Shown here piece after piece: positions 35,243 through 43,482 of a DNA stretch of 64,000 nucleotides. Under the pieces are notes generated by a model that saw only the letters and a program-made list of their open reading frames with translations, was not told where the DNA came from and did no database searches. The stretch is from Candidatus Gastranaerophilales bacterium. Its GTDB lineage: Bacteria > Cyanobacteriota > Vampirovibrionia > Gastranaerophilales > Gastranaerophilaceae. The stretch covers positions 1 through 64,000 of the forward strand of contig CALUVG010000005.1 of assembly GCA_944324165.1 (NCBI GenBank), read 5' to 3'. Made by a program: the position numbers and the translations under genes. Every line of letters begins with the position of its first letter. The stretch's first letter is position 1.

Positions 35243-35453
35243 CGTGCCGCATCTCTATACCTATTCTTGCTGCAGCAGTTCTTGATTTAACCCCAAATTT
35301 ATGTAATATAGAACTTACATGCGCCTTTGATGTGTGATGTGTAATTGTCAATTTCTCAGCAATCTCCCTATTGTTTAACCCCTCGATTACACAGTCCAAA
35401 ACTTCATCTTCTCTTTTTGTTAATTCTCTGTCATTGTTATTAATGCTTAACAT
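35211..35453 (-). CDS. Stand-alone LuxR/GerE-type HTH regulator
   Basis: 80 residues consisting almost only of a GerE domain: [44 protein letters not shown] is the complete four-helix motif (quoted in pieces: [30 protein letters not shown]). There is no receiver or ligand domain, as in GerE itself. It probably binds DNA as a dimer; the perfect palindrome 50 bp upstream is a candidate operator. GAAAGGAG precedes the ATG. The gene overlaps lepA by 32 bp tail to tail. Confidence 0.85.
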   Translation of the reverse strand: MLSINNNDRELTKREDEVLDCVIEGLNNREIAEKLTITHHTSKAHVSSILHKFGVKSRTAAARIGIEMRHAIHHQDSTQP

Positions 35454-35504
35454 TCATCACTCCTTTCAATACATACCGATGGTAACAAAAGCATATCTTG
35501 TTGG

Positions 35505-35526
35505 ATATTAGCCAGCTGGCTAATAT
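35505..35526. promoter_or_regulatory. Perfect 22-bp palindrome upstream of the LuxR-type gene
   Basis: ATATTAGCCAG followed directly by its complement. It is the only perfect dyad of this kind in the 348-bp spacer and lies 52 bp before the regulator's start codon. Confidence 0.6.
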
Positions 35527-35742
35527 TGCCCAAATCCTTTAAAAATAGATTTATCCGGTATATATTTGATTTGAGTATGTAAACTTTTGTTAAAGTTTCA
35601 TTACAAAGTATATACGATATACGCAATTTTTCTATACGAAAATACTTTATATAAATATGGAAAACATTTTTTAGGATATACAAATTAAAGGAATGGCAAT
35701 GTAAATAATTGTAACAAAAACTGATAATTTATAAGAAATTAT

Positions 35743-35770
35743 TAAAGTTTACAATAGAAAATGTCGATTA
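35743..35770 (+). promoter_or_regulatory. Sigma-28-like promoter, copy 2
   Basis: TAAAGTTT, 12 bp ending in GAAAAT, then GTCGATTA. Of the four copies this is the closest to the bacterial FliA consensus (TAAAGTTT and GCCGATAA). Confidence 0.55.
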
Positions 35771-35801
35771 AGAGAACGTGAGTAAATAAAGGAGAACCGA
35801 A

Positions 35802-36236
35802 ATGGGTATCGAAGATTTAAAATTCAGATTAGCTAGCCAGTATGTACAATCAAGTAAAAATGCTAAAACTGAAGAAGGAAAAGGAAAAAAAGAGGTAAAG
35901 GCTGAAGAAGCACCAAAACAACAACAAACAACTGAGGTTGGAGATAAATTGCTGACTGAAGATCCAAAAATGGCAGTTATGCGTGATTTGGGCTTTATTA
36001 AAGCCGGAAGAGTTAATACATCACCGGAAGCTACAATGCAGAGAGCACAAACTTATTTTGAAACAGCTCCTGAGATGGCAGCTTTAAATGAAATGTTTGG
36101 CATTACAAATCAAAGAGGATATAATGTACGCGGTGTTGATAATGATAAACTTGACAGATATCTTGCAAAAGGTTTGTCTGAAGAATCCAGCACAGGTGTA
36201 CTAGATTTTATGGATAAATTAGTCGCTTTAGGTTAA
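35802..36236 (+). CDS. Hypothetical protein behind a sigma-28-like promoter
   Basis: 144 residues: a polar, Lys/Glu/Gln-rich disordered stretch (20-48) followed by a helical C-terminal domain (DPKMAVMRDLGFIKAG... to STGVLDFMDKLVALG). No family is recognised. AAAGGAG precedes the ATG, and a terminator follows 40 bp after the stop, so it is monocistronic. Its promoter links it to the operon at 22558 and the genes at 60082 and 60518; a shared function is inference. Confidence 0.7.
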   Translation: MGIEDLKFRLASQYVQSSKNAKTEEGKGKKEVKAEEAPKQQQTTEVGDKLLTEDPKMAVMRDLGFIKAGRVNTSPEATMQRAQTYFETAPEMAALNEMFGITNQRGYNVRGVDNDKLDRYLAKGLSEESSTGVLDFMDKLVALG

Positions 36237-36275
36237 GCGAAACTTATAAAATACATTTACTCACACATTTAAAGC

Positions 36276-36302
36276 GGCTGACAGTAATTGTCAGCCCTTT
36301 TT
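36276..36302 (+). terminator. Terminator of the 35802 gene
   Basis: Stem GGCTGACA/TGTCAGCC, loop GTAAT, then CTTTTT. Confidence 0.85.
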
Positions 36303-36306
36303 ATGT

Positions 36307-36312
36307 TATATT
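36307..36312 (+). promoter_or_regulatory. Extended -10 six nt before ATG
   Basis: TGTTATATT ends at 36312 and the ATG is at 36319. There is no ribosome site. Confidence 0.45.
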
Positions 36313-36318
36313 GATTGT

Positions 36319-36975
36319 ATGATAGATACAGTAATTTTTGATTTGGATGGAACATTATTATTTTCACTGGAAGACTTGAAAAACAGTACAAATTTTGCAC
36401 TGCGCCAATTTGGCTTTAAAGAAAGAACGCTTGAGGAGGTACGCATATTTGTAGGTGACGGTGTAAGAAAATTGATAGAACGCGCACTGCCGCAAGGAAC
36501 GGACGCTATGATAATAGAAGATGTATTGCGTGTATTTAAAGAAAATTATGAACAAAATATGTATAATTGCACAAAACCTTACAATGGTATCCAAAAGTTA
36601 CTATTAGATTTAAGGCATAGCAGTCTTAAAACTGCCGTAGTTTCTAACAAATTTGATATTGCAGTCAAAGAACTTTGCAAAAAATATTTTGGAGATTTAA
36701 TAGATGTCGCAATAGGACAGAGAGACGATGTACCTAAAAAACCTGCCCCGAATGGCGTTTTTGCGGCTATAAAAGAACTCGGCGCCAAACAGCAAAACTG
36801 TATTTATGTTGGAGACAGCGATGTAGATGTTTTAACCGCACACAATGCAGGTCTTAAGTGTATAGGAGTAACCTGGGGATATCGCGACAGAGAGCTTTTA
36901 GAAAGCAAAGGAGCCGATTACATTGTAAACGACCCCCATGAAATTTTTAATCTTATTAAAAAAATTAACCGATAA
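36319..36975 (+). CDS. HAD family phosphatase, phosphoglycolate phosphatase-like
   Basis: 218 residues with all HAD motifs: motif I IFDLDGTLLFSLED (nucleophile Asp8-like), motif II AVVSNKFD, the lysine in KKPAPNG and motif III YVGDSDVDVLTAHNAG. The alpha-helical C1 cap (about 15-80) is of the Gph/PGP type. It likely dephosphorylates phosphoglycolate or similar small phosphates. It starts leaderless and overlaps the convergent ferritin gene by 11 bp. Confidence 0.85.
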   Translation: MIDTVIFDLDGTLLFSLEDLKNSTNFALRQFGFKERTLEEVRIFVGDGVRKLIERALPQGTDAMIIEDVLRVFKENYEQNMYNCTKPYNGIQKLLLDLRHSSLKTAVVSNKFDIAVKELCKKYFGDLIDVAIGQRDDVPKKPAPNGVFAAIKELGAKQQNCIYVGDSDVDVLTAHNAGLKCIGVTWGYRDRELLESKGADYIVNDPHEIFNLIKKINR

Positions 36976-37474
36976 CCGGTGCAACAAATGTTCTTGTTGC
37001 AAGTTCTTTATCAAGAAGAAGTAATGCATTTGCATCATTTCCGATAAGTTTTAATGTAGCCAGAACGCCGCCGACATTTGCTTCTTCTTCAACCTGTTCT
37101 TTCAAATACCAGTCAAGGAAAGATAATGCGGCACGATCTTTAACTTCATCTGCTACATCCATTAAAGCATTAATCCTTGAAGTTACATATTCTTCATGTT
37201 CAAGAACCTGTTCAAAGCAAGCAAGAGGAGAATCCCAATCTGTTTCCGGTTTGTCAATCGCATCAAGTTCAACCTTGCCGCCGCGTTCGTGTACATAGTT
37301 AAACATACCCATAGCATGAGCGTGTTCTTCCTGAACCTGAACAGTAAACCAGTTTACAAATCCTTTTAAGTTTAATCTTTCAAAATAAGCCTGCATTGAC
37401 AAGTAAAGGTATTCTGAATAAAGTTCTTTGTTTATTTGATCATTAAAAGCTTTTTCCATTTTCTCATTTAGCAT
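36965..37474 (-). CDS. Ferritin
   Basis: 169 residues, non-haem bacterial ferritin. The four-helix bundle carries ferroxidase residues in QINKELYSEYLYLSM (Glu), VQEEHAHAMGMFNYV (Glu-Glu-His) and later EHEEYVTSR and KEQVEEEANVG helices. It stores iron in a 24-mer and limits Fenton chemistry. An in-frame upstream start adds 16 residues, but AGGGAG lies just before the ATG at 37474. It is convergent with the HAD gene. Confidence 0.93.
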   Translation of the reverse strand: MLNEKMEKAFNDQINKELYSEYLYLSMQAYFERLNLKGFVNWFTVQVQEEHAHAMGMFNYVHERGGKVELDAIDKPETDWDSPLACFEQVLEHEEYVTSRINALMDVADEVKDRAALSFLDWYLKEQVEEEANVGGVLATLKLIGNDANALLLLDKELATRTFVAPVIG

Positions 37475-37620
37475 AATTTTATCTCCCTTCGTATAAAACT
37501 TATTCCGATTAAATTTTAGCACGTAAAAAAGAGAAATTAAACTATTTAAAAATTAAATTTTCTTAACAAAAATGTTAGTAAAGGCAATAAATTAGTTTGT
37601 CTTTTTTTATTAAGACTGCT

Positions 37621-38244
37621 ATGAATATTAATGCTTTACAGAATAATTACTATTGCGGACATCCCCAACCGATCACATCAGGCAAGAAACAATCACCTTC
37701 TTTTAAAGGAAACGGTGTTCAGAGATTAACCAATATAAATATTGGAATGATGCCACAGGGATTTATAGGTGAAGTTGCTCTGTTTAATAAAAAACTGCAC
37801 AAAAATGTGTTTGTAAATGTGTTTAAAGAGTTTGACTGCGGTGATGAAATTTACAGCCTTAAAGATGAAAATAATCAACCAATTGGGAAATTGGCGCTAA
37901 GGATAAAAAAATATTTTGACTATGATAAATCTATTAATAAAGATGACCCAAGTCACGTTTATGTCGTTGATTTGTACAATTTTTCACGAAAAGACACTCC
38001 TTTTGCAAACCAAAATACCGATGATTACAGCCATGTTGGTATAAGACTTTTACAAATAGCCCAGAGACGGAGTGATGAGGCTCAATGCAGCGGCAACATT
38101 AAACTTAATGCAATGCCGGAAGCGTTGTCTTTTTATCGCAGTAAAATCGGAATGCAGAGTGATCCGGATGCATTCAATAAAAATTTTCTCTTTCTTCCAT
38201 GGGACAAAAAAGAGACGCTGTCCAGAATGTATGACGGATTATAA
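37621..38244 (+). CDS. GNAT-like hypothetical protein with N-terminal SFKG motif
   Basis: 207 residues. The N-terminus (MNINALQNNYYCGHPQP...SPSFKGNGVQ) is polar and carries an SFKG motif like those in Pgi (SFTG) and the FtsH-like protein (SFTA). The C-terminal half has the acetyltransferase pattern: YVVDLYNF strand, VGIRLLQIAQRRSDEA helix where acetyl-CoA pyrophosphate would bind, and ALSFYRSKIGM. It may be an N-acetyltransferase or a relict of one. An upstream in-frame TTG (37597) is a less likely start. There is no strong ribosome site. Confidence 0.55.
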   Translation: MNINALQNNYYCGHPQPITSGKKQSPSFKGNGVQRLTNINIGMMPQGFIGEVALFNKKLHKNVFVNVFKEFDCGDEIYSLKDENNQPIGKLALRIKKYFDYDKSINKDDPSHVYVVDLYNFSRKDTPFANQNTDDYSHVGIRLLQIAQRRSDEAQCSGNIKLNAMPEALSFYRSKIGMQSDPDAFNKNFLFLPWDKKETLSRMYDGL

Positions 38245-38309
38245 TACACTTCCTGACTAATACTTCGGATAATGAAAATTAGACATTGTTTTCTTTAAAT
38301 ATATTTGTT

Positions 38310-39650
38310 ATGAAAGAAAACAATAGACATATACCTGTAAATAAATTATTGCTGGCATTAGGCGAAAATACAAAATTAGAAGTTAATGAGTGGGCAAAAA
38401 ACGCCTGTTACCATGGTCTCGGCAGTGCTTTCAACAAAAAATGGATGGCAAATATTACACCGGTTGCATTATTAAGACTTTCTGTAAAAGAAAATGTTAA
38501 TATAATTGCCACCTTAAGTGAAAGCGGAATATTTTATGAGCACTTTCCCGAACACATAGAAACGCCGAATTACGGTGATAAATGGGGACGGCTTGCAAAT
38601 TATATAGAAATTAACGACAGAGCAATAGCCACAATGGACGGAGGCTGCACCTGCAAAGGCATTTTAAGCTGTATAAAACTGCTTGCGGCAATTCCGCCTT
38701 CAGCAAAAAGCTGGGCAAATTGCATTATTCTGTCACAAATCTGGCAGAATATTTATGGAGATGCATACGAGAAAGGACTTTTTGAAGAAAACTCTATATA
38801 TGGTCTGAGATTAAATACTTCTTATAGCGATAATATTATTGATTATTCAATTGTTGATAAAATATCCCCTGACGAACAATTGAAAGCATTTGTTGATTTA
38901 GCACATTTTAGAGGAATAAAAACAGGATTCAGGCAGGTCATTTCAGCAGACCAGATGAAGGTTGCTTATCCTGATCACGAAGAAACTTTTAGCTGGTGTA
39001 ATCCTGAACATGTTGAAATATACATTAATGAAAATGTTAAATTAATGAAACTAGGGTTTGAATGCATGTTTATAGATTCTGCAAAGCATATAGGCGGTTA
39101 TGACTGCGCCAATTACACAGGCGTCGGTGATTTACCTGAATATCCGCAAATGCAATACATACTTAACGAAATTCGGATAAGAAGCGGCAAAACAGATATT
39201 AGTTTTGTCGGAGAAAAAAGTTCAGATGACTTTGAACGATACAGATTAATGGGACTTACCGCAGGAACAGATTTTATAACAGGTGATGATTTTTATGCTG
39301 TAAGGCAATTATCAGAACGCCTGAAATACTTTCGGGATTACGCCCCCGGAGTTGAAGTCTCCAATGACAACAACGAAGGCGGCATGAGTTATGAGCAGCG
39401 TTTAAATCGCATTAATACAGCTCTTTTTGCATTTTATCTTGCAAGTGACAAACTCCCGAGTTTTATGCAGATGAACGATTTATTCCCTCTGCGTTATGAC
39501 ACAAGCACGCATCATCTTATGATGACTAATCCGTCTTATTCAACTGACGGTTCTGCCGAAAGCCACTGGGATAATCTTTTTGCCAGAGATGACGGCAGGT
39601 ATTACAACCACAAAGTAGGTGAGCTTTTTGCACATGCATTAAGCCTTTAA
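38310..39650 (+). CDS. Hypothetical TIM-barrel, glycosidase-like protein
   Basis: 446 residues, no signal peptide. The order of segments suggests a beta/alpha barrel: IEINDRAIATMDGG, KTGFRQVISADQM, GFECMFIDSAKHIGGYD (Asp in a strand-end position), DISFVGEKSSDD (candidate acid Glu) and AGTDFITGDDFYAV. The Asp...Glu arrangement recalls alpha-amylase-type or related glycosidases, but the family is not certain. The following gene starts 21 bp later. The frame opens upstream at TTG 38286; the ATG at 38310 is preferred, without a clear ribosome site. Confidence 0.5.
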   Translation: MKENNRHIPVNKLLLALGENTKLEVNEWAKNACYHGLGSAFNKKWMANITPVALLRLSVKENVNIIATLSESGIFYEHFPEHIETPNYGDKWGRLANYIEINDRAIATMDGGCTCKGILSCIKLLAAIPPSAKSWANCIILSQIWQNIYGDAYEKGLFEENSIYGLRLNTSYSDNIIDYSIVDKISPDEQLKAFVDLAHFRGIKTGFRQVISADQMKVAYPDHEETFSWCNPEHVEIYINENVKLMKLGFECMFIDSAKHIGGYDCANYTGVGDLPEYPQMQYILNEIRIRSGKTDISFVGEKSSDDFERYRLMGLTAGTDFITGDDFYAVRQLSERLKYFRDYAPGVEVSNDNNEGGMSYEQRLNRINTALFAFYLASDKLPSFMQMNDLFPLRYDTSTHHLMMTNPSYSTDGSAESHWDNLFARDDGRYYNHKVGELFAHALSL

Positions 39651-39671
39651 TAAAAAAGAAAGGATAAAAAA

Positions 39672-40976
39672 ATGAGTTTTAATCCATTACAAGAAAAAGG
39701 TATTCCTTTAGAAAAACAAATACGCACATGGCATGATATTGTCAAAAGACCATTCAACAAGTACGAAGTAAATTGTTACTCAAGAACAAGACAAATTTTA
39801 CTTAATGGTATAGAAGTTGAAGCGTGGAATTTTAAACACAATTTAAGCAGAACTTGTTCTGACCCTGAAACAAGAAAACTTATTGCGCTAACAAGGCGTA
39901 TAGAAGACATGCAGCAGACAACCGTAAACTGGCTGACACCGGCATGTCAGACAGTTCTTGAAACAACTCTTGGATACGAACAGGTCGCAGTTGACTTAAC
40001 AGCATGGCTTGCCCAGAATGAACCTGATGATTATGTAAGAGAAACATTTAATTTCGGGTTATTAGAAGATTTTGACCATTTATACAGATACAGTCAATGG
40101 GCTTATATGATGGAGGGCAGCGATCCTAATAATATTCTGCAAGGGATGACCGATGTTGTTGTCGGCAGACCAACCCAAAATCATCACAATTGTAATGCGT
40201 TACGTCTTAGAAAACACTACGACAGAATGACTGCTGATCCACAGACAAAAGTTAATATCTACACACTTGTTTCCGGCGAACAACAGACACATAACTTCTA
40301 CGCTGAACACGGCATGATGTATGCAAATGACGACTTAAGAAGAACTTACGGTGAAATTTGTGATGTTGAAGAAGAACACGTTACAATGTACGAATCCCTG
40401 ATTGATCCGGATGAAACACCTTATGAAAAACTTCTTCTGCACGAATTTACAGAAGTCTGCAACTACTACAACTGTTACAAAGACGAAGAAGATGACAAAC
40501 TTAAACAGGTATGGGAAGAATTTCTCGGATTTGAATTAGGTCATCTGCAAATAGCAGCAGATTTATTCAAAAAACACGAAAACAGAGATCCTGAAGAAGT
40601 TATTGGCGAAAAAGTTGTTCTTCCGTGTCATTTTGAAAGTCAGAAAGAATATGTCACAAATATTCTGGAAAACGAAATAGATAAACGCCTTGCGCCTGAC
40701 GATGAAATGTCTTACACAACAATAAGCAAACTGCCTGATGATTGGAAAAGCTACAATGTACAGGAAAAAGTAGGTCTTGAAGGTGCCCCTACAGAAGAAA
40801 CTGTAAGATTAATCAAAGAATCAATAAATCGTGATATTGTTTCTGCGGACAAAAAGTTAATCCATAAACAGCCGGATTTGGTAAAACGCGGCTTGGAAGA
40901 ACGTGCACAGGCTCCAAATACCGTAGGCTATGAAGACTACAAAGAAATGGATAAAGTCGATTTAATGGAATTTTAA
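39672..40976 (+). CDS. Large ferritin-like diiron protein, uncharacterised
   Basis: 434 residues with several Glu/His helices in the ferritin-like pattern: LGYEQVAVDLTAWLAQ, LLEDFDHLYRYSQW (ExxxH-type), GEICDVEEEHVTMYESL (EEEH), LLHEFTEVCNYYNCY and FLGFELGHLQIAADLF (ELGH). This suggests a diiron or dimanganese site in an enlarged rubrerythrin/ferritin-like bundle. The C-terminal ~110 residues are an unassigned extension. AAAGGAT precedes the ATG. It is probably co-transcribed with the small membrane-protein gene after it. The biochemical role is unknown. Confidence 0.6.
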   Translation: MSFNPLQEKGIPLEKQIRTWHDIVKRPFNKYEVNCYSRTRQILLNGIEVEAWNFKHNLSRTCSDPETRKLIALTRRIEDMQQTTVNWLTPACQTVLETTLGYEQVAVDLTAWLAQNEPDDYVRETFNFGLLEDFDHLYRYSQWAYMMEGSDPNNILQGMTDVVVGRPTQNHHNCNALRLRKHYDRMTADPQTKVNIYTLVSGEQQTHNFYAEHGMMYANDDLRRTYGEICDVEEEHVTMYESLIDPDETPYEKLLLHEFTEVCNYYNCYKDEEDDKLKQVWEEFLGFELGHLQIAADLFKKHENRDPEEVIGEKVVLPCHFESQKEYVTNILENEIDKRLAPDDEMSYTTISKLPDDWKSYNVQEKVGLEGAPTEETVRLIKESINRDIVSADKKLIHKQPDLVKRGLEERAQAPNTVGYEDYKEMDKVDLMEF

Positions 40977-41004
40977 AAAGACTTTTTCCATAGAAAGGAA
41001 AATT

Positions 41005-41301
41005 ATGCTAAAAAAAATCTTAAAAATTGGTGCATTTACGGCAATTGCAGCACTAGGTATAACAGCTTTGATACGCAGCAATTTATTTCCGAAATTAAAA
41101 GAGAAACTACATGATTACGATGTAGATTTTGAAAAAAAAAATTGCATAAAGAGACGTTTGCAGGTTATTGCAGATGTGATGCAAAAACGGATTAAGGAAA
41201 TAGACTGCCGCACATCCTGTGAAAATCATAAACGCCGTCAGGAGGAATATGATAAAATGAATTGGGATGAAAAAAAGATATCCCGCAAAGCTTTTTCATA
41301 A
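41005..41301 (+). CDS. Small single-pass membrane protein, hypothetical
   Basis: 98 residues: one N-terminal hydrophobic helix (KIGAFTAIAALGITALI) with positive residues before it, then a charged, largely helical cytoplasmic or periplasmic part with three cysteines. It starts 28 bp after the ferritin-like gene with an AAAGGA site, so it is likely in the same transcript, and a strong hairpin follows. No family is recognised. Confidence 0.65.
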   Translation: MLKKILKIGAFTAIAALGITALIRSNLFPKLKEKLHDYDVDFEKKNCIKRRLQVIADVMQKRIKEIDCRTSCENHKRRQEEYDKMNWDEKKISRKAFS

Positions 41302-41308
41302 GTCAGCG

Positions 41309-41341
41309 GGCGCCGCGGAAAATTTTCCGCGGCGCCTTTAT
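41309..41341 (+). terminator. Perfect 28-bp GC-rich palindrome, terminator
   Basis: GGCGCCGCGGAAAA with its exact complement, then TTTATTA. It lies between convergent genes and can serve both. The composition is extremely GC-rich for this genome. Confidence 0.75.
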
Positions 41342-41361
41342 TATATTCAAAAAAACCAAAC

Positions 41362-42450
41362 TTACGACTGATGCGTACATATGGTCATAAGATTAATTTT
41401 TTGGCTGCGATGGGCACCCTCATAATAAAAACCCAAACAAGAATTGTTAATTATCCCAGAATATGTGGCCATACTGCTTGCCTCATCGTTTGTCCAGAAA
41501 TCAATTCTATCATTTGATGAAGATGCTTTTAGAAACAAAGTCGCTTTGTCCGGATCCCATTTAAACGGGTTATTGCAAACACTATCATTACCAACCCATT
41601 CGAACCTTGAACTCAAATCGTCCGTTCCCAAAAGATATATCGCAAGATCTCTTGCTTGATCGGAACTTATAAGATTGTTCACACCTCCACAGGTTTTTAT
41701 TGCTCCAGCCCAATAATCATTATCATCATAACAAGCTTCAATTCCTAAATCGTCTTTTTGCTTATTACAATCTTCTAATGACATAGGGCTATAGCTGCCA
41801 GGGGCTAACACCTGTGTTATACACATTTTATCTGCTAATTCAGGTATTAAGCATACTACAGCTTCTTCCTTTCCTAATTTTGTTACGTTGATATTACTTA
41901 TATCTTTTCCTATCGTATTCGGATTTTTGTTACCTGAGACATCATACAATATCGCCATACTGGAGGCTGTTGCCGCAAACTGATTATTATATGGTTCCTG
42001 AGTTGTTTCAGGATTGTATGCAATAACTGCATTTACTCCGTTTGCAAACTGCACAGCTACTGTATCTGTTCCCCAATCAAGCCCGAAACATTCCGCATCT
42101 TTTATTGTTGACATGTCAACCGGATCTTCATCTGCGTTTGCTATAACTTCATTTGTAAAACACTTTGTTATATTGTCATTATCGCAAACACGTGTAATTT
42201 TAATATACTTTTTGAGTTCATTCACAAAGTCCATGGTACTTGAGTAGCCCGCAAGCTTTTCTTCAGTGTTCATTTGTCTTGTTGCAACTTCAAGACGCTT
42301 TTCAAATACACTTTGGGCTGTGCTCCAGGCTCTGTCATTATAATGTTTTATTAATGGCGGAAGTGCAAGTACTGCCACTATACCGATAATTGCGAGAGTA
42401 ATTAAAACTTCTGCCAATGTAAATGCTTTCGTACTTATATTTTTTATCAT
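41362..42450 (-). CDS. Prepilin-like protein C, divergent C-terminus without NNC bias
   Basis: 362 residues. MIKNISTKA then FTLAEVLITLAIIGIVAVLALP is the prepilin signal and helix. Residues ~25-200 are close to prepilins A and B. The C-terminal ~150 residues diverge and end FWTNDEASSMA...LMTICTHQS, occupying the place of the lectin-like tail. Only 8 of its last ~42 codons end in C and no stop-codon hairpin follows, so it does not look like an active variable region. GGAGG precedes the ATG. It is divergent from a small HTH-like gene, as B is. Confidence 0.85.
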   Translation of the reverse strand: MIKNISTKAFTLAEVLITLAIIGIVAVLALPPLIKHYNDRAWSTAQSVFEKRLEVATRQMNTEEKLAGYSSTMDFVNELKKYIKITRVCDNDNITKCFTNEVIANADEDPVDMSTIKDAECFGLDWGTDTVAVQFANGVNAVIAYNPETTQEPYNNQFAATASSMAILYDVSGNKNPNTIGKDISNINVTKLGKEEAVVCLIPELADKMCITQVLAPGSYSPMSLEDCNKQKDDLGIEACYDDNDYWAGAIKTCGGVNNLISSDQARDLAIYLLGTDDLSSRFEWVGNDSVCNNPFKWDPDKATLFLKASSSNDRIDFWTNDEASSMATYSGIINNSCLGFYYEGAHRSQKINLMTICTHQS

Positions 42451-42539
42451 TTATACCTCCAATATTTCAAACTTTAATAAAATAAATATTGTATTATAGT
42501 TTGTTAATATCATAATTAGTAACTTTTGTCAACTATTCG

Positions 42540-42545
42540 TATAAT
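42540..42545 (+). promoter_or_regulatory. -10 TATAAT six nt before ATG
   Basis: TATAAT at 42540-42545 with the ATG at 42552. There is no ribosome site, so a leaderless transcript is likely. Confidence 0.5.
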
Positions 42546-42551
42546 TGAAAA

Positions 42552-42761
42552 ATGGACATCAGAAATGAATTAAAAAGCTTGATTGCAAAAAACGGCACTA
42601 CTTTAAAAAAAGTGTGCGAATGTTTGACCCAAACAACCGGTAAAAATTATATTGGAAATAACATAACAAACAAGTTACGCAGAAAAACGATTAAGTTTGA
42701 GGAAGTTCAGGAAATACTGACCGTTCTGGATTACCATATTGAATTTGTGCGTAATAAATAA
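42552..42761 (+). CDS. Small HTH-like protein divergent from prepilin C
   Basis: 69 residues: ELKSLIAKNGTTLKKVCECL, NNITNKLRRKTIKFEEVQEIL and LDYHIEFVRNK. Helix spacing and the N-K-L-R-R turn match the protein at 10845 (divergent from prepilin B), suggesting a Cro/C1-like DNA-binding fold. It probably regulates the neighbouring prepilin gene; this is inference from conserved gene pairing. No ribosome site is visible because the mRNA seems leaderless. Confidence 0.65.
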   Translation: MDIRNELKSLIAKNGTTLKKVCECLTQTTGKNYIGNNITNKLRRKTIKFEEVQEILTVLDYHIEFVRNK

Positions 42762-42777
42762 CCGTAAAAATATGCTG

Positions 42778-43383
42778 CTAAATCAAATTCACCAAACCGG
42801 TAGAATGATCAAAGTGACATTTTGCAATATACAATTTGTCGTTTTGAACAGCATCTCTGATTATTGTTGAACGCTCCATCAAAACATTTTCAACCCATAT
42901 AGTATGTTGTTGAGCAAAATAATTGTGACAGGTAATATCTTCTTCTTTATCCAAAACAGGATAAACACAATTCAATATGGATGTAAAATTCCCGTCTATT
43001 TGAGGGTAATGTTCTTTGGCATACTTCATAACCCCGCAATCATCATGTCCAAGCAAAATTAATAACGGAATTTGTAATTTTTTGACACCATATTCAATAC
43101 TCTCGATTACGTTCGGTCCGGCTGTAATTCCCGCAACACGAACAACAAAAAGTTCGCCTATGCCGCAATCAAAAATTATTTCAGGAACAACGCGTGAATC
43201 AGAACAGCTTAAAACTAACGCATACGGCTCCTGATGAAATGCATATTTCTGCAAAGTTTCTAGCGTCATATTCTGCGCTGTCGGCGTGCCGTTTACAAAT
43301 TTACGGTTGCCGTTCAATAACTTAATTAGCTCTTTTCTCGCCGCCTCAGGCATATTTTTTTCTAAATTATATTTATTATCCAT
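42778..43383 (-). CDS. Beta-class carbonic anhydrase
   Basis: 201 residues. Zinc and catalytic residues are in place: Cys-Asp-x-Arg in VLSCSDSRVVPE (residues ~59-70), and His-x-x-Cys in LLGHDDCGVMKY (~115-127). The core VVRVAGITAGPNVIESIEYGV is typical. It interconverts CO2 and bicarbonate in the cytoplasm. It is convergent with the small HTH gene. Confidence 0.95.
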   Translation of the reverse strand: MDNKYNLEKNMPEAARKELIKLLNGNRKFVNGTPTAQNMTLETLQKYAFHQEPYALVLSCSDSRVVPEIIFDCGIGELFVVRVAGITAGPNVIESIEYGVKKLQIPLLILLGHDDCGVMKYAKEHYPQIDGNFTSILNCVYPVLDKEEDITCHNYFAQQHTIWVENVLMERSTIIRDAVQNDKLYIAKCHFDHSTGLVNLI

Positions 43384-43482
43384 AAATATATATTAACATA
43401 AATTTACCAATTTTCGCCATTGTCAGATAGATTATGTTATAATTTTTAATGTTGGAGATTACTTAAAACAGGGATGATTATT

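Larger units (their letters stand above)
35454..35801. other. 348-bp divergent regulatory spacer
   Basis: AT-rich DNA between the LuxR-type gene and the gene at 35802. It holds the 22-bp palindrome (35505-35526) and a sigma-28-like promoter (35743-35770). No further gene is seen. Confidence 0.7.

Noticed and set aside
35447-35683. Minus-strand 78-residue frame upstream of the LuxR-type gene
   Set aside because: It reads through the palindrome and the AT-rich spacer, with no ribosome site or recognisable protein pattern.
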